Source: Ensifer aridi (lineage in GTDB: Bacteria; Pseudomonadota; Alphaproteobacteria; Rhizobiales; Rhizobiaceae). Taken from it: a stretch of DNA of 64,000 nucleotides. Every line of letters begins with the position of its first letter. The stretch's first letter is position 1. Both the position numbers and the translations under genes were made by a program. The notes under the pieces were generated by a model. That model was given only the letters and a program-made list of their open reading frames with translations. It was not told where the DNA came from and searched no databases. Below, in pieces: positions 56,820-64,000 of the stretch. Location: contig NZ_LUAV01000012.1 in NCBI RefSeq assembly GCF_002078505.1, positions 466,057-530,056 on the forward strand. The letters run 5' to 3'.

Positions 56820-57292
56820 TTCACCAGTCCGGTCGGCCTTGTCGTCTTGACCTGCTTGCGTGCGTCCGCCCCATCGCGCGCGTGAATTGCGCCGACCACG
56901 ATCGGCAACGTCGTCGGGGAGGTTTCCAAGGCGCGACGGCGCCGGGTGGCGATATCGGCGCGCGCATTCTCCTGCTGCCGTTGCGGACCTTCACCTCTCC
57001 GCTCCTTGGAAACAGGCAAGGTCAGTCAGCGAGAACAAAACAGCGTACGAAAAGTCGAACCGTGACAGAACCCGCGGCAATACTCAAAAGCGGGAAACTC
57101 CCGCGAAAGGCGAATACGGCGGCGGAGAAGGTGAAGAAGGCTTGACCACGTCTTGCGGCGGCCTTTGAGGAGCCGCGTAGTTCTCCAATCGTGCGTTCTT
57201 CCGAAGGTCATCCTAGCATTTTTCATGCCCCGGGGCCGGAACTTGATACGGAGCCCTCGCATTCTTCGTAACGACGAGCGAAGGAGGGCAAG
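56820..57292. other. Intergenic stretch without a convincing gene
   Basis: 473 bp between two plus-strand genes. A 110-codon open frame (56813-57145 plus) overlaps the lipoprotein end and looks spurious: rich in Arg, no domain, no ribosome-binding site. The AAGGAGGG ribosome-binding site of the BA14K gene is at 57281-57288. No repeat or hairpin stands out. Confidence 0.5.
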
Positions 57293-58144
57293 GTGAAAAC
57301 GGCGTTGGCGGTATTTGGCGGTTTCATACTTGCCCTCGCGTTATTCCTGAGCGGTGCGGCTGTCGGAATTTTGTTCTTCACCGGCAAGCCAGCGCGCGAG
57401 GCGCGGCTGGACATGAATCAGTCGGAAATATGGACCAGGAATCCGCGAGCAGTAAACACGGCGACCCAGCGATTCGAGCGGCTCCCCGCCCGCTCGGCGG
57501 CAACTGATCTCACGGCTTCGAGAGAACCTGGGGTGGCCGCAACGGGAAACGAGGCCGAGGAGGAACACCCTTCGGAGCCCTTGGACACGATGGCCACCGC
57601 GTCGATTCAAACGACGCCCAGCGAGGAGCAACCGAGGTTGCCGACCAGGCCACCTGCTGACCCCGACGCTTCCGGAGAACGCGAAGTAACTGCATTGGGC
57701 AGAGACGCCGAGGGGGAGCGCTTTTCGGAACCGTTGGACACGACCGTTACTTCCTCGACGCAACGGGCGCCCAACGATGAGGAGCCGACCTTATCGACCG
57801 AGCGGACTGCCCATGTGGAATGGTGTGCGAAACGGTATCGGTCTTACCGTCCAGGCGACAACAGCTACACGCCCTTCACTGGCGGCCGGCGGACCTGCAT
57901 CTCACCCTACATCGATGCAGACCAGGTCCAGTCCGAGCATGCTTTGCCGCAACCAAGCGACAGCTATGCGGGGGGTGCCGGCGCCCCTTCAACCCGCACG
58001 GAAGATCTCTGGGCCGACACGCGGGCAGGCACGAATCTGGCGCCGGAACACATCAGCTATTGTTTCAGCAGATACCGATCGTACCGCCCCGAGGACAATA
58101 GTTACCAGCCCTTTAGCGGCGGACCGCGCAGACAATGCCGGTGA
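57293..58144 (+). CDS. BA14K-family protein with two BA14K repeats
   Basis: A 283-residue envelope-associated protein. An N-terminal membrane helix (GGFILALALFLSGAAVGILFF) is followed by a low-complexity region with an internal duplication (SEPLDTMATASIQTTPSEEQ and SEPLDTTVTSSTQRAPNDEE). Two BA14K motifs then follow: WCAKRYRSYRPGDNSYTPF and CFSRYRSYRPEDNSYQPFSG. The family includes Brucella immunoreactive proteins with lectin-like activity. Start is GTG at 57293 after AAGGAGGG. The duplication of both the linker and the BA14K motif within one gene is notable. Confidence 0.87.
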   Translation: MKTALAVFGGFILALALFLSGAAVGILFFTGKPAREARLDMNQSEIWTRNPRAVNTATQRFERLPARSAATDLTASREPGVAATGNEAEEEHPSEPLDTMATASIQTTPSEEQPRLPTRPPADPDASGEREVTALGRDAEGERFSEPLDTTVTSSTQRAPNDEEPTLSTERTAHVEWCAKRYRSYRPGDNSYTPFTGGRRTCISPYIDADQVQSEHALPQPSDSYAGGAGAPSTRTEDLWADTRAGTNLAPEHISYCFSRYRSYRPEDNSYQPFSGGPRRQCR

Positions 58145-58285
58145 CGAGGTAAGGTGGCACGCTCTGAGAAGAGATACCCGCACAGAATACACGGAATGCT
58201 CGTATCGACCGCTGCCGTTGACGCCGCCATGGACCGCCGCAAAAGTGCGACGGCATCGGGAAGCATGGGGTATTGCGCGGGGGGT

Positions 58286-58318
58286 AAAAAGCAAAGGCCC
58301 GCGTTGTTTGCGGGCCTT
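58286..58318 (-). terminator. Terminator still attached to the displaced tRNA 3' end
   Basis: Minus strand: AAGGCCCGC/GCGGGCCTT stem with a 7-nt loop, then TGCTTTTTACC. It follows CCCCGCAACCA (3' end of an initiator tRNA) by 5 nt, as a tRNA terminator should, though the rest of the tRNA is no longer next to it. Confidence 0.8.
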
Positions 58319-58323
58319 GAGTT

Positions 58324-58335
58324 TGGTTGCGGGGG
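58324..58335. other. Putative attachment-site copy: displaced 3' end of tRNA-fMet
   Basis: TGGTTGCGGGGG is identical to 63981-63992, the 3' end (reading CCCCCGCAACCA on the minus strand) of the tRNA gene at the right edge. Beyond the 12 bp the two copies diverge. On its left the copy keeps the tRNA terminator, and on its right there is no tRNA body. This is the arrangement expected for attR/attL after integration at a tRNA 3' end. Inferred. Confidence 0.7.
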
Positions 58336-58604
58336 GCCTGATTGCACAGAGACTTGTAATTTCATGTGTCTTTATGCGTTCAACGGGCAAACCAGTTTCC
58401 GGAGCGGACATTGCTTCGAATCCGCTGAATGACACGACTCGACCCGTTGCAGTCGTTCGCCACTAGTCGATGGACGTCTGCAAAGGGCGGGGAGCTGAAG
58501 TCACAGGTATCGTTGGCCGACCATGCGCTGTGAAACCGCGACGATCACGTAGTCGGCCCTGTGACACAGCCGGGGGACACCGGTAAATTTCGATAGGGCT
58601 ACCG

Positions 58605-58886
58605 CTAACCACGCTGCGCGCTATCGCGAATATGTTCTTGCAGAATAGTCTTCAGGTCGGTGAACGTGCGAAGGCCGAGGTGCCGCGCCAGCCGCTGAAC
58701 CGTACTCACCGAGACATTGCATCGTCTGGCGATCGTTGCGGCGCTCTCGAAGGCTGCCGTTTTGGGGCGATCGATGACCTCTCGCGCCACTCGCTCGAGA
58801 GTGCCCGGAAAGGTGATCTGCCGCTGGGCGATTTCGCACTTCAACTTCTGGAGGGTTTTCAAACGATTGCTTTGGGGTTCTTCCAT
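58605..58886 (-). pseudogene. RpiR/MurR-family regulator, N-terminal HTH fragment
   Basis: A 93-residue frame with the RpiR-type helix-turn-helix (AATIARRCNVSVSTVQRLARHLGLRTFTDLKTIL), corresponding to the N-terminal third of a family normally near 280 residues. The SIS sugar-phosphate-binding domain is missing, and no trace of it was found downstream to the att site at 58335. The missing part most likely was lost when the island end formed. It could bind DNA as a stand-alone HTH, but a pseudogene is more likely. It precedes the isomerase on the same strand only as a downstream neighbour. Confidence 0.7.
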
Positions 58887-58936
58887 TGCCCGTTTCTCAC
58901 GTCATCGAGGGTGTGGATCGTGTCTGTTTGACAATC

Positions 58937-58972
58937 TGCAGGTGCCGCGAGCGTTTGCAGGCGGCACCTGCA
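58937..58972. repeat. Inverted repeat downstream of the isomerase gene
   Basis: TGCAGGTGCCG (58937-58947) and CGGCACCTGCA (58962-58972) form a perfect 11-bp inverted repeat with a 14-bp loop. It lies just past the isomerase stop and could work as a terminator. The T-run is short and imperfect on the minus strand, so this is uncertain. Confidence 0.5.
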
Positions 58973-58979
58973 AAATATC

Positions 58980-59921
58980 TTAGCGGCTGATCGTCGCCTG
59001 AAGCGCGTCAATCGAGGACTGGATCCCCGCCTCAGTGGACATGGTGAAGTCCTCCATCTGGAGGCTGACCCAGCCGTTGTAGCCGCACATGCGGACGACG
59101 GAGAAGAATTCCTTCCACCATTGCAGGTCACGGCCGGCGCCGACGGCAACATAGTTCCAGCTACGATTGGCGACGTCGGTGACCTCCTTCAGTTCGAGCA
59201 GGCCGTTCACATCCGCCAGGCCGCGTTCGATGCGGGTGTCCTTGCCGTGGCAATGGTGAATTGCCGAACCCAGCGCGCGGGCGGAGGCGATCGGATCCGC
59301 CCCCATCCAGATCAGATGCGAGGGGTCGAGGTTCATCCCGACCGTCGAGCCGACCTCATTGCGCAGGCGGAACAGTGTCTCGGGGTTCCAAACAAGCATT
59401 GCCGAGAAGTTCTCAAGCGCGTACTTCTCGACGCCGACCTCCTTGGCTAGCCCCACAAGATCGTGCCAGAGCGGGAAGGCGCGATCCTCCCACTGGTAGC
59501 GGTCGCGCTCGGGCATCTCGTCGGGCCAGCTCTTGGTATAGACGAGCCAGTTGGGGACTACGTCGCCAGCCGCGGCTTCAGGCAGACCGGACATGGTCAC
59601 GATGGTCTTGACGCCGATCTCGCCGGCGAGGCGGATCGTGTCCTTCATCTCTTGCAGGTGGCGTTTGCCCATCTCGCCCGGATCGAGCGGATTGGCCGAG
59701 CAATTGAGGGCCGCGATCTCAAGGCCGCGCGCCTCGATCTCCCTCAGCTTCGCCCTCAGTAGCGCTTTGTCTGCCAGGAGCTCGTCGGCCCGGAAATGTG
59801 GCGCCCGCGACCAGCCGCCGCCGGTCATCTCGATACCCTCGACGCCGAGTTTGACGGATTTGTCGAGCATCTCCGTGAAGGAGAGATTGCCCATGACATC
59901 TGTGCAAATCGAAAGTTTCAT
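58980..59921 (-). CDS. Sugar-phosphate isomerase/epimerase-like protein (AP endonuclease 2 fold)
   Basis: A 313-residue TIM-barrel enzyme of the xylose-isomerase-like superfamily. The N-terminus MKLSICTDVMGNLSFTEMLD, the segments LEIAALNCSANPLDPG and VGMNLDPSHLIWMGADP (metal-binding region), HCHGKDTRIE and WVSLQMEDFTMSTEAGI are typical of IolE/IolI-like and keto-sugar isomerases or dehydratases. Start at 59921 is preferred over a long upstream frame. Lies downstream of a terminator (59934-59964) and 57 bp after the first Gfo/Idh gene. Substrate unknown, perhaps an inositol or amino-sugar derivative. Confidence 0.83.
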   Translation of the reverse strand: MKLSICTDVMGNLSFTEMLDKSVKLGVEGIEMTGGGWSRAPHFRADELLADKALLRAKLREIEARGLEIAALNCSANPLDPGEMGKRHLQEMKDTIRLAGEIGVKTIVTMSGLPEAAAGDVVPNWLVYTKSWPDEMPERDRYQWEDRAFPLWHDLVGLAKEVGVEKYALENFSAMLVWNPETLFRLRNEVGSTVGMNLDPSHLIWMGADPIASARALGSAIHHCHGKDTRIERGLADVNGLLELKEVTDVANRSWNYVAVGAGRDLQWWKEFFSVVRMCGYNGWVSLQMEDFTMSTEAGIQSSIDALQATISR

Positions 59922-59933
59922 CTTGTCTCTGTC

Positions 59934-59964
59934 CAAAAAAGGGGGGCGCACTGCGGTGCGCCCC
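59934..59964 (-). terminator. Rho-independent terminator between Gfo/Idh and isomerase genes
   Basis: Minus strand: GGGGCGCAC/GTGCGCCCC stem with a 4-nt loop, then a run of T residues (A-run 59934-59940 on the plus strand). It lies just past the Gfo/Idh stop, so the isomerase downstream would need readthrough or its own promoter. Confidence 0.85.
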
Positions 59965-59977
59965 AGTTGGGGAGGAG

Positions 59978-61150
59978 CTACTTGAAATCGACCCAGGCGG
60001 AGCCCGCGTCGGCCGAGCGGACGCAGTTCTCCAGCCAGCGGACACCTTCGGTGCCGGCCTTGATGCCCGGGTAGTGATGGGTTTTCAGAAAGGCTTCGTC
60101 GCCGCGGTTCTTGGCGTCGATCGCCTGCGCGATCCATAGGTAGATGTTCGACCAACTATCGCCGAGGCCTTCGGTGTGCAGCGCGCCCATGCGATCGATG
60201 GCAAGGCTTTCCTCCTCGAGGTAGGGCATACCGTGATGGAGGGTGCGGTTCGGCTCGCCCTGCACTTCGTAGATCAACTGATCGGGACGGCTGTCGGACC
60301 ATTCGACGGAGGCCTTGGAGCCGACGAATCGATAGCGCTGGCTGCCCATGTTGCCCGCGTCCACGGACGAGACCCAGAGGCGGCCGCGCGCCCCGTTGTC
60401 GTAGTGCATCAGCACCGTGGCATGGTCCTCAAGCGGTGCGCGGGTCGGGATAAACGCCTTGCGATCGCAGAGCAGCTTCTCGATCTTCATATGCGGCAGC
60501 ACGATCTCGGAGAGGTAGTAGAGATGCGTGCCGATATCGCCGAGGACGAAGGTGGGGCCGGCGGTCTTCGGATTGGTGCGCCATCTAACGGCCTCGCCCG
60601 CGCCAACATCGTCGCCCGCATTGAAGCCGTGGGTATATTGCATGTCGACAATGCGGATATCGCCGAGCATGCCCTTGTTGACCATGGCCGCCATCTGGTG
60701 AACCAGAGGGTGGCCGGTGAAGCCGTAGGTCACGCCGACGATCAGGCCCCTTTCCGCGGCAAGCTTTTCGATCTCCTCGCATTCCGCCACGGTGAAGAAC
60801 AGCGGCTTTTCGCAGATCACGTGCAGGCCGGCCTCAAGGCACGCCTTGGCGATCTCGTAATGAGTGAAGTTCGGCGTGGCGATCGAGACCACCTCGACGC
60901 CGTCGGGGCGCCCGGCCTCGCCCGCGATCAGGTCCTGATAAGTGGGATAGCAGCGGTCCGCCTCGACGCCGAGCTTCACGCCGAAGTCTCGGCCTCGCTC
61001 CGCGTCGAGGTCGAAGGCGCCGGCGAGCAGTTGGTAAGTACCGTCCCTGAGTGCTCCGGTGCGGTGCTCGTAGCCCACCTGACCGGTGCGGCCGCCACCG
61101 ACCATTCCCCAGCGGAGCGGACGGGAAATCGTTCTTTCTCCGTTGATCAT
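59978..61150 (-). CDS. Gfo/Idh/MocA-family NAD(P)-dependent oxidoreductase
   Basis: A 390-residue dehydrogenase. The N-terminal Rossmann fold RWGMVGGGRTGQVGYEHRTG is followed by VVSIATPNFTHYEIAKACLEAGLHVICEKPL with the catalytic-type EKP motif, and the C-terminal substrate domain contains GDIGTHLYYLSEIVLP. Family members oxidise inositols, glucose derivatives or rhizopines. It is downstream of the truncated Gfo/Idh gene (32 bp) on the same strand and next to an isomerase, forming a small catabolic unit. Confidence 0.9.
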   Translation of the reverse strand: MINGERTISRPLRWGMVGGGRTGQVGYEHRTGALRDGTYQLLAGAFDLDAERGRDFGVKLGVEADRCYPTYQDLIAGEAGRPDGVEVVSIATPNFTHYEIAKACLEAGLHVICEKPLFFTVAECEEIEKLAAERGLIVGVTYGFTGHPLVHQMAAMVNKGMLGDIRIVDMQYTHGFNAGDDVGAGEAVRWRTNPKTAGPTFVLGDIGTHLYYLSEIVLPHMKIEKLLCDRKAFIPTRAPLEDHATVLMHYDNGARGRLWVSSVDAGNMGSQRYRFVGSKASVEWSDSRPDQLIYEVQGEPNRTLHHGMPYLEEESLAIDRMGALHTEGLGDSWSNIYLWIAQAIDAKNRGDEAFLKTHHYPGIKAGTEGVRWLENCVRSADAGSAWVDFK

Positions 61151-61181
61151 CTGATTGTCTTTCCTGACATGACCGACCGAT

Positions 61182-62117
61182 TCATTCCGCCGCCATGGCG
61201 GTCGGAGGTCCGTAAAGGCTGGGTTTCGCTATCATGTTGATTGATTCAAGGCCGCCGCTGGCCACGGCTCGCAAGGCGGCATCAGCCACCAGCGTAGCGG
61301 CGTAGCCGTCCCAGGTGGACGGACCGGTCGCGGTGCCCTCCGAGGCGGCCACGCTCCATTCCCGGAACTCCTGGTCGTAAGCCTCGATGAAGCGCTCGCG
61401 CCAATCCTCGGGGATCGCCTGGCGGATGCCGTTCGAATCCGAAATCACGGTTGCCGGACGGTTCGGCAGCGCGGCGACGCCCTCCTCGCAGCTGACCTCG
61501 CCGCGGATGTCGGAGCCATAGGCGATGTTGACCGAAATCTCGACGTCGACCAGCGCGCCCGAAGCCATGTGCAACAGCACGAAGACCGGATCGGGCAACT
61601 CGCCACCACGCGAGGACCGCCGCGGCACGCGCACCTCGACCCCAGAGACTTCGTCCGACAGGAGCCAGCGGGCGATGTCTGCGTCATGCACCAGCGTGTC
61701 GTTCAGCGGCATCTCCGAAGTGTAGAGGCCCTCGGGCACTGAGGCGTTGCGATGCACGGAATGGAAGATCAGCGGCGAGCCAAGTTTTCCGCCGTCGATC
61801 ACCGCCTTGAGGCGGCGATAATCGGCATCGAAACGGCGCATGAAGCCCACCTGCACAACTCGCCGGCCAAAGGCCACTTCCGCCTCCATCACGCGCAGCG
61901 CGGCGGCCTCGGACGTCACCAGGGGCTTTTCGCAGAACACGGGCTTGCCGGCGGCGATGCAGGCGAGCAGTTGCTCCTCGTGCGCCGGCCCCCAAGAGCA
62001 GATGACCACCGCCTGCACTTTTTCCGAAGAGATCAATGCCGTGGGGGTGGCGAACACCTCCGCCCCTTCGGGGGCGGCGGCAGCGGCGCGGGCCTGGTCG
62101 ATGTCGGTGACCCCCAC
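61182..62117 (-). pseudogene. Gfo/Idh/MocA-family oxidoreductase lacking its N-terminal Rossmann segment
   Basis: The frame gives about 311 residues from a GTG at 62117 ([50 protein letters not shown]). It remains open further upstream to about 62225 without a start codon and without the usual GxGxxG motif. Homology starts near [10 protein letters not shown], where intact relatives have a -GRDHIRRLT- segment. About 20 N-terminal codons that hold the nucleotide-binding turn are therefore absent or replaced by unrelated sequence, just where element DNA carrying the recombinase begins. The rest looks like an inositol 2-dehydrogenase relative. Likely inactive. Confidence 0.75.
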
Positions 62118-62323
62118 GACCTCAACGCCGGACAGGACTTGCGTAAGGCGGCGGATAACGCTGGCCCGGCTAATAGGGAGGCAAATCGCTCGCGAGCTGA
62201 ACGAACGCTCGGACCGAAATCCGTAGTCTCATGCGCAGGCCGGAGCTCACACATCGAGCTGGCAGAACCAAACGAAGCGACCTCCCGCCGCTTTGGCAGG
62301 TGGGCACCAAGAGGAGAAATCTG

Positions 62324-64000
62324 ATGCGCGCTGTTCCTTACGCCCGTTACTCAACTGATCTTCAACGACCTGAGTCGGTTGAGGATCAATTCCGCGTCTG
62401 TCGGGATCTGATCGCACGTCAAAAATGGGAGGAGGTCGGCACTTACCACGACGCGGCTATCTCCGGTGACAATATGATACTTCGTCCGGGTATCCAGCAG
62501 CTCATAATGGATGCAAAACGCGGCAAGTTCGACGTCGTCGTGGCAGAGGCTCTCGATCGTATCAGCCGCGATCAAGCAGATTTGGCCAACCTGTTCAAGT
62601 TACTGAAGTTCCACGATGTGGCGATGCACACTTTGAGTGAAGGCGCCATCACCCCAATGCACGTTGGCTTTAAGGGCACAATGAACGCCATCTTTCTGGA
62701 CGATCTCGTCGCAAAGATACGTCGGGGGTTACGAGGCCGAGTTGTAAGTGGATACTCAGGCGGAGGGAATTGCTACGGGTACAACGTAATCAGGCACCTG
62801 TCAGGCACAGGCGATCTCCTCTGCGGAGAGCGTGAAATCAACGAAGAGCAAGCAAACATTATTCGGAGGATATTTCGCGAATTCTCTGCCGGCGTATCGC
62901 CTACAGAGATTGCCCGCCGACTGAATGACGAGCGGATACCCGGCCCACGAGGAACAAGCTGGTCTGACGGCACAATTCGCGGACAGGGGGGACGGGGGAC
63001 GGGTATATTGAATAATGAAATGTATCTGGGGCGCAGGATCTGGAATCGCTTACGCTACATCAAAGATCCCGAGACCGGTAAGCGCGTCTCCCGAAAAAAC
63101 CCGCCGGGGGAGTGGGTAGTCTCAGAAGTCCCCGAACTTAGAATCGTGGATGACGATCTCTGGCAAGCAGTGAAGGAACGACAACGAGAGATCGCTGAGC
63201 GCATGGCGAACAATATTGCAGGCGTTCGCGCGTATCATGCGCAAAACAAGCTCAACGCGGCGCGGCGACCCAAGTCGTTGCTCTCCGGGTTAATCATTTG
63301 CGGCTGCTGTGGTGGACCCTTTTCACTACGTGGGGGCGGCCGGTACGCGTGTTCAAACCACATCAGTAAACGCACCTGCACAAACTCCCGGAGCATTCCA
63401 CGCGAGGTGTTGGAGCGGCGAGTTCTGATCGGAATCAAGGACCAATTAATGGACGAAGGCGCCGTCGCAGAGGCGGTACGCGCTTGTGAGGTCGAGACCA
63501 ACCGCCTGAGACAAGAAGGACGAGCTCATAGCGCAAGTTGGGAAAGAGAGATGGCAATGGTAAAGACGCAAATAGGCCACGTGTTGGAGGCGGTTGCAGA
63601 CGGGATGCATCACATCTCATTAAAGGAAAAATTGACATCCTTGGAGACTCGCAGAGACGAACTCGCCGAATACCTTACTCAAGTAGAAGTATCGTATACG
63701 GTACGGAATATTCCTCAGAACGCCAGCAAGATTTATGCATCGAAAGTCGAGCGGCTTTTAGATGCCCTACACCAGCCTGAGGAGCAGTCGGCCGCAAGAG
63801 AGGCAATTCGTTATCTAATCGAGAAGATTGTTCTTACCCCGGGGCCTAATCGCGGCGATATGGACGCTGTGATGTACGGCGACTTGGGCACGATCCTAGG
63901 CTGGACGAGCCTACAACCTATTGAAAAGCCGCCAGAAACAGGTTTCATGGCACTGAGGAGAATGACGGTGTCTGAATCAGTGGTTGCGGGGGCAGGATTT
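62324..64000 (+). CDS. Large serine recombinase, C-terminus beyond window
   Basis: At least 559 residues. The N-terminal resolvase domain has MRAVPYARYSTDLQRPESVE with the catalytic Ser at residue 10, RRGKFDVVVAEALDRISRDQ-type helices and AISGDNMILRP. The recombinase domain begins near residue 150 and includes GYSGGGNCYGYNV, FREFSAGVSPTEIARRLNDE and NNEMYLGRRIWN. A zinc ribbon follows (ICGCCGGPFSLRGGGRYACS, RTCTNS, residues about 325-355) with a coiled-coil tail. Start ATG 62324 after GAGGAG. The frame stays open to the window edge and passes into the tRNA gene, ending VVAGAGF. Relatives excise or integrate elements. The gene is less GC-rich than its neighbours. Confidence 0.88.
   Translation, partial: MRAVPYARYSTDLQRPESVEDQFRVCRDLIARQKWEEVGTYHDAAISGDNMILRPGIQQLIMDAKRGKFDVVVAEALDRISRDQADLANLFKLLKFHDVAMHTLSEGAITPMHVGFKGTMNAIFLDDLVAKIRRGLRGRVVSGYSGGGNCYGYNVIRHLSGTGDLLCGEREINEEQANIIRRIFREFSAGVSPTEIARRLNDERIPGPRGTSWSDGTIRGQGGRGTGILNNEMYLGRRIWNRLRYIKDPETGKRVSRKNPPGEWVVSEVPELRIVDDDLWQAVKERQREIAERMANNIAGVRAYHAQNKLNAARRPKSLLSGLIICGCCGGPFSLRGGGRYACSNHISKRTCTNSRSIPREVLERRVLIGIKDQLMDEGAVAEAVRACEVETNRLRQEGRAHSASWEREMAMVKTQIGHVLEAVADGMHHISLKEKLTSLETRRDELAEYLTQVEVSYTVRNIPQNASKIYASKVERLLDALHQPEEQSAAREAIRYLIEKIVLTPGPNRGDMDAVMYGDLGTILGWTSLQPIEKPPETGFMALRRMTVSESVVAGAGF
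63981..64000 (-). tRNA. tRNA-fMet, 3' end only (rest beyond window)
   Basis: Minus strand reads AAATCCTGCCCCCGCAACCA: the 3' half of the T-arm (CCTGC), the acceptor 3' strand CCCCGCA and the encoded ACCA. The CCCCGCA acceptor is that of initiator tRNA (C1xA72 mismatch). The plus strand translation GAGF is the familiar start of the GAGFEPATFRL tail seen in frames across tRNA-Met(CAT) genes. Only 20 nt are visible, so the identity is inferred. Confidence 0.65.

Larger units (their letters stand above)
58145..58604. other. Region between BA14K and the RpiR fragment: terminator, att copy and element end
   Basis: About 140 bp of ordinary GC-rich spacer is followed by the tRNA-type terminator (58286-58318) and the att copy (58324-58335). 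Beyond that, 269 bp show no coding logic, although a 92-codon frame (58154-58432) runs through the terminator. The last part is presumed element DNA. Confidence 0.5.
58324..63992. mobile_element. Putative small genomic island inserted at tRNA-fMet
   Basis: About 5.7 kb bounded by the direct 12-bp repeats at 58324-58335 and 63981-63992. It carries a serine recombinase adjacent to the tRNA-side end, two Gfo/Idh dehydrogenases, an isomerase/epimerase and a 3'-truncated RpiR regulator, all except the recombinase on the minus strand. The recombinase is visibly more A/T-rich than its surroundings. Genes at both interior edges are truncated, suggesting that it is decayed or assembled from fragments. 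The limits are inferred from the repeats and context, not from a comparison with an empty site. Confidence 0.6.

Noticed and set aside
58154..58432. 92-codon plus-strand frame past the BA14K gene
   Set aside because: It runs through the tRNA-type terminator and the att copy and has no homology signal.

Overview
The window looks like chromosomal DNA of a fast-growing rhizobium of the Sinorhizobium/Ensifer group. The reasons are the high GC content, the interrupted urease operon, BA14K and DUF1127 genes, many ABC uptake systems, and several copies of palindromic/mosaic intergenic repeats of the rhizobial RIME type. The assignment rests on gene content and remembered family order, not on a search.

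Layout. 1-5.3 kb (minus): urease operon (ureD, ureA, ureB, ureC cut by the left edge) with three non-urease genes threaded through it, preceded by a 2-hydroxyacid dehydrogenase. 5.4-7.1 kb: a Tat-exported alpha/beta hydrolase divergent from an OhrR-like MarR regulator, with three copies of a 20-bp operator-like motif between them. 7.4-13 kb (minus): a complete branched-chain amino-acid ABC transporter (livHMGF, a DUF6867 gene, livK). 13.4-16.8 kb: cysQ, an orphan receiver protein, a Crp/Fnr regulator and an SDR enzyme. 16.8-20 kb: a probable quinone/electrophile defence group (a VOC dioxygenase fused to an alpha/beta hydrolase, an FMN reductase, a second VOC dioxygenase).

20.2-46.4 kb carries nitrogen-compound uptake and catabolism. 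First comes a polyamine-type ABC system with a nitrilase, an agmatinase-family ureohydrolase, a LysR regulator and an aminotransferase. Next is a DMT exporter, an aldehyde dehydrogenase, a metallo-beta-lactamase-fold enzyme and a second polyamine-type ABC system with a TetR regulator. Then come an interrupted transglutaminase-like gene, a FAD amine oxidase divergent from a FadR-type regulator, a PLP lyase-family enzyme and a carbohydrate-type ABC importer. 46.5-51.5 kb encodes a cytochrome c and an aa3-type terminal oxidase (subunits II, I, two III-like proteins, IV). 51.8-54.4 kb is a large dimethylglycine dehydrogenase-like FAD/GcvT protein. 54.5-58.1 kb holds small Cys-rich, AraC, DUF1127, glycine-zipper lipoprotein and BA14K genes.

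The right end (58.3-64 kb) appears to be a small integrated element. The 12-bp 3' end of an initiator tRNA gene occurs at 58324-58335, still next to a minus-strand terminator, and again at 63981-63992, where the tRNA gene itself begins and runs off the window. Between the copies lie a truncated RpiR regulator, a sugar isomerase/epimerase, two Gfo/Idh/MocA dehydrogenases (one lacking its N-terminus) and a large serine recombinase whose frame runs into the tRNA gene on the opposite strand.
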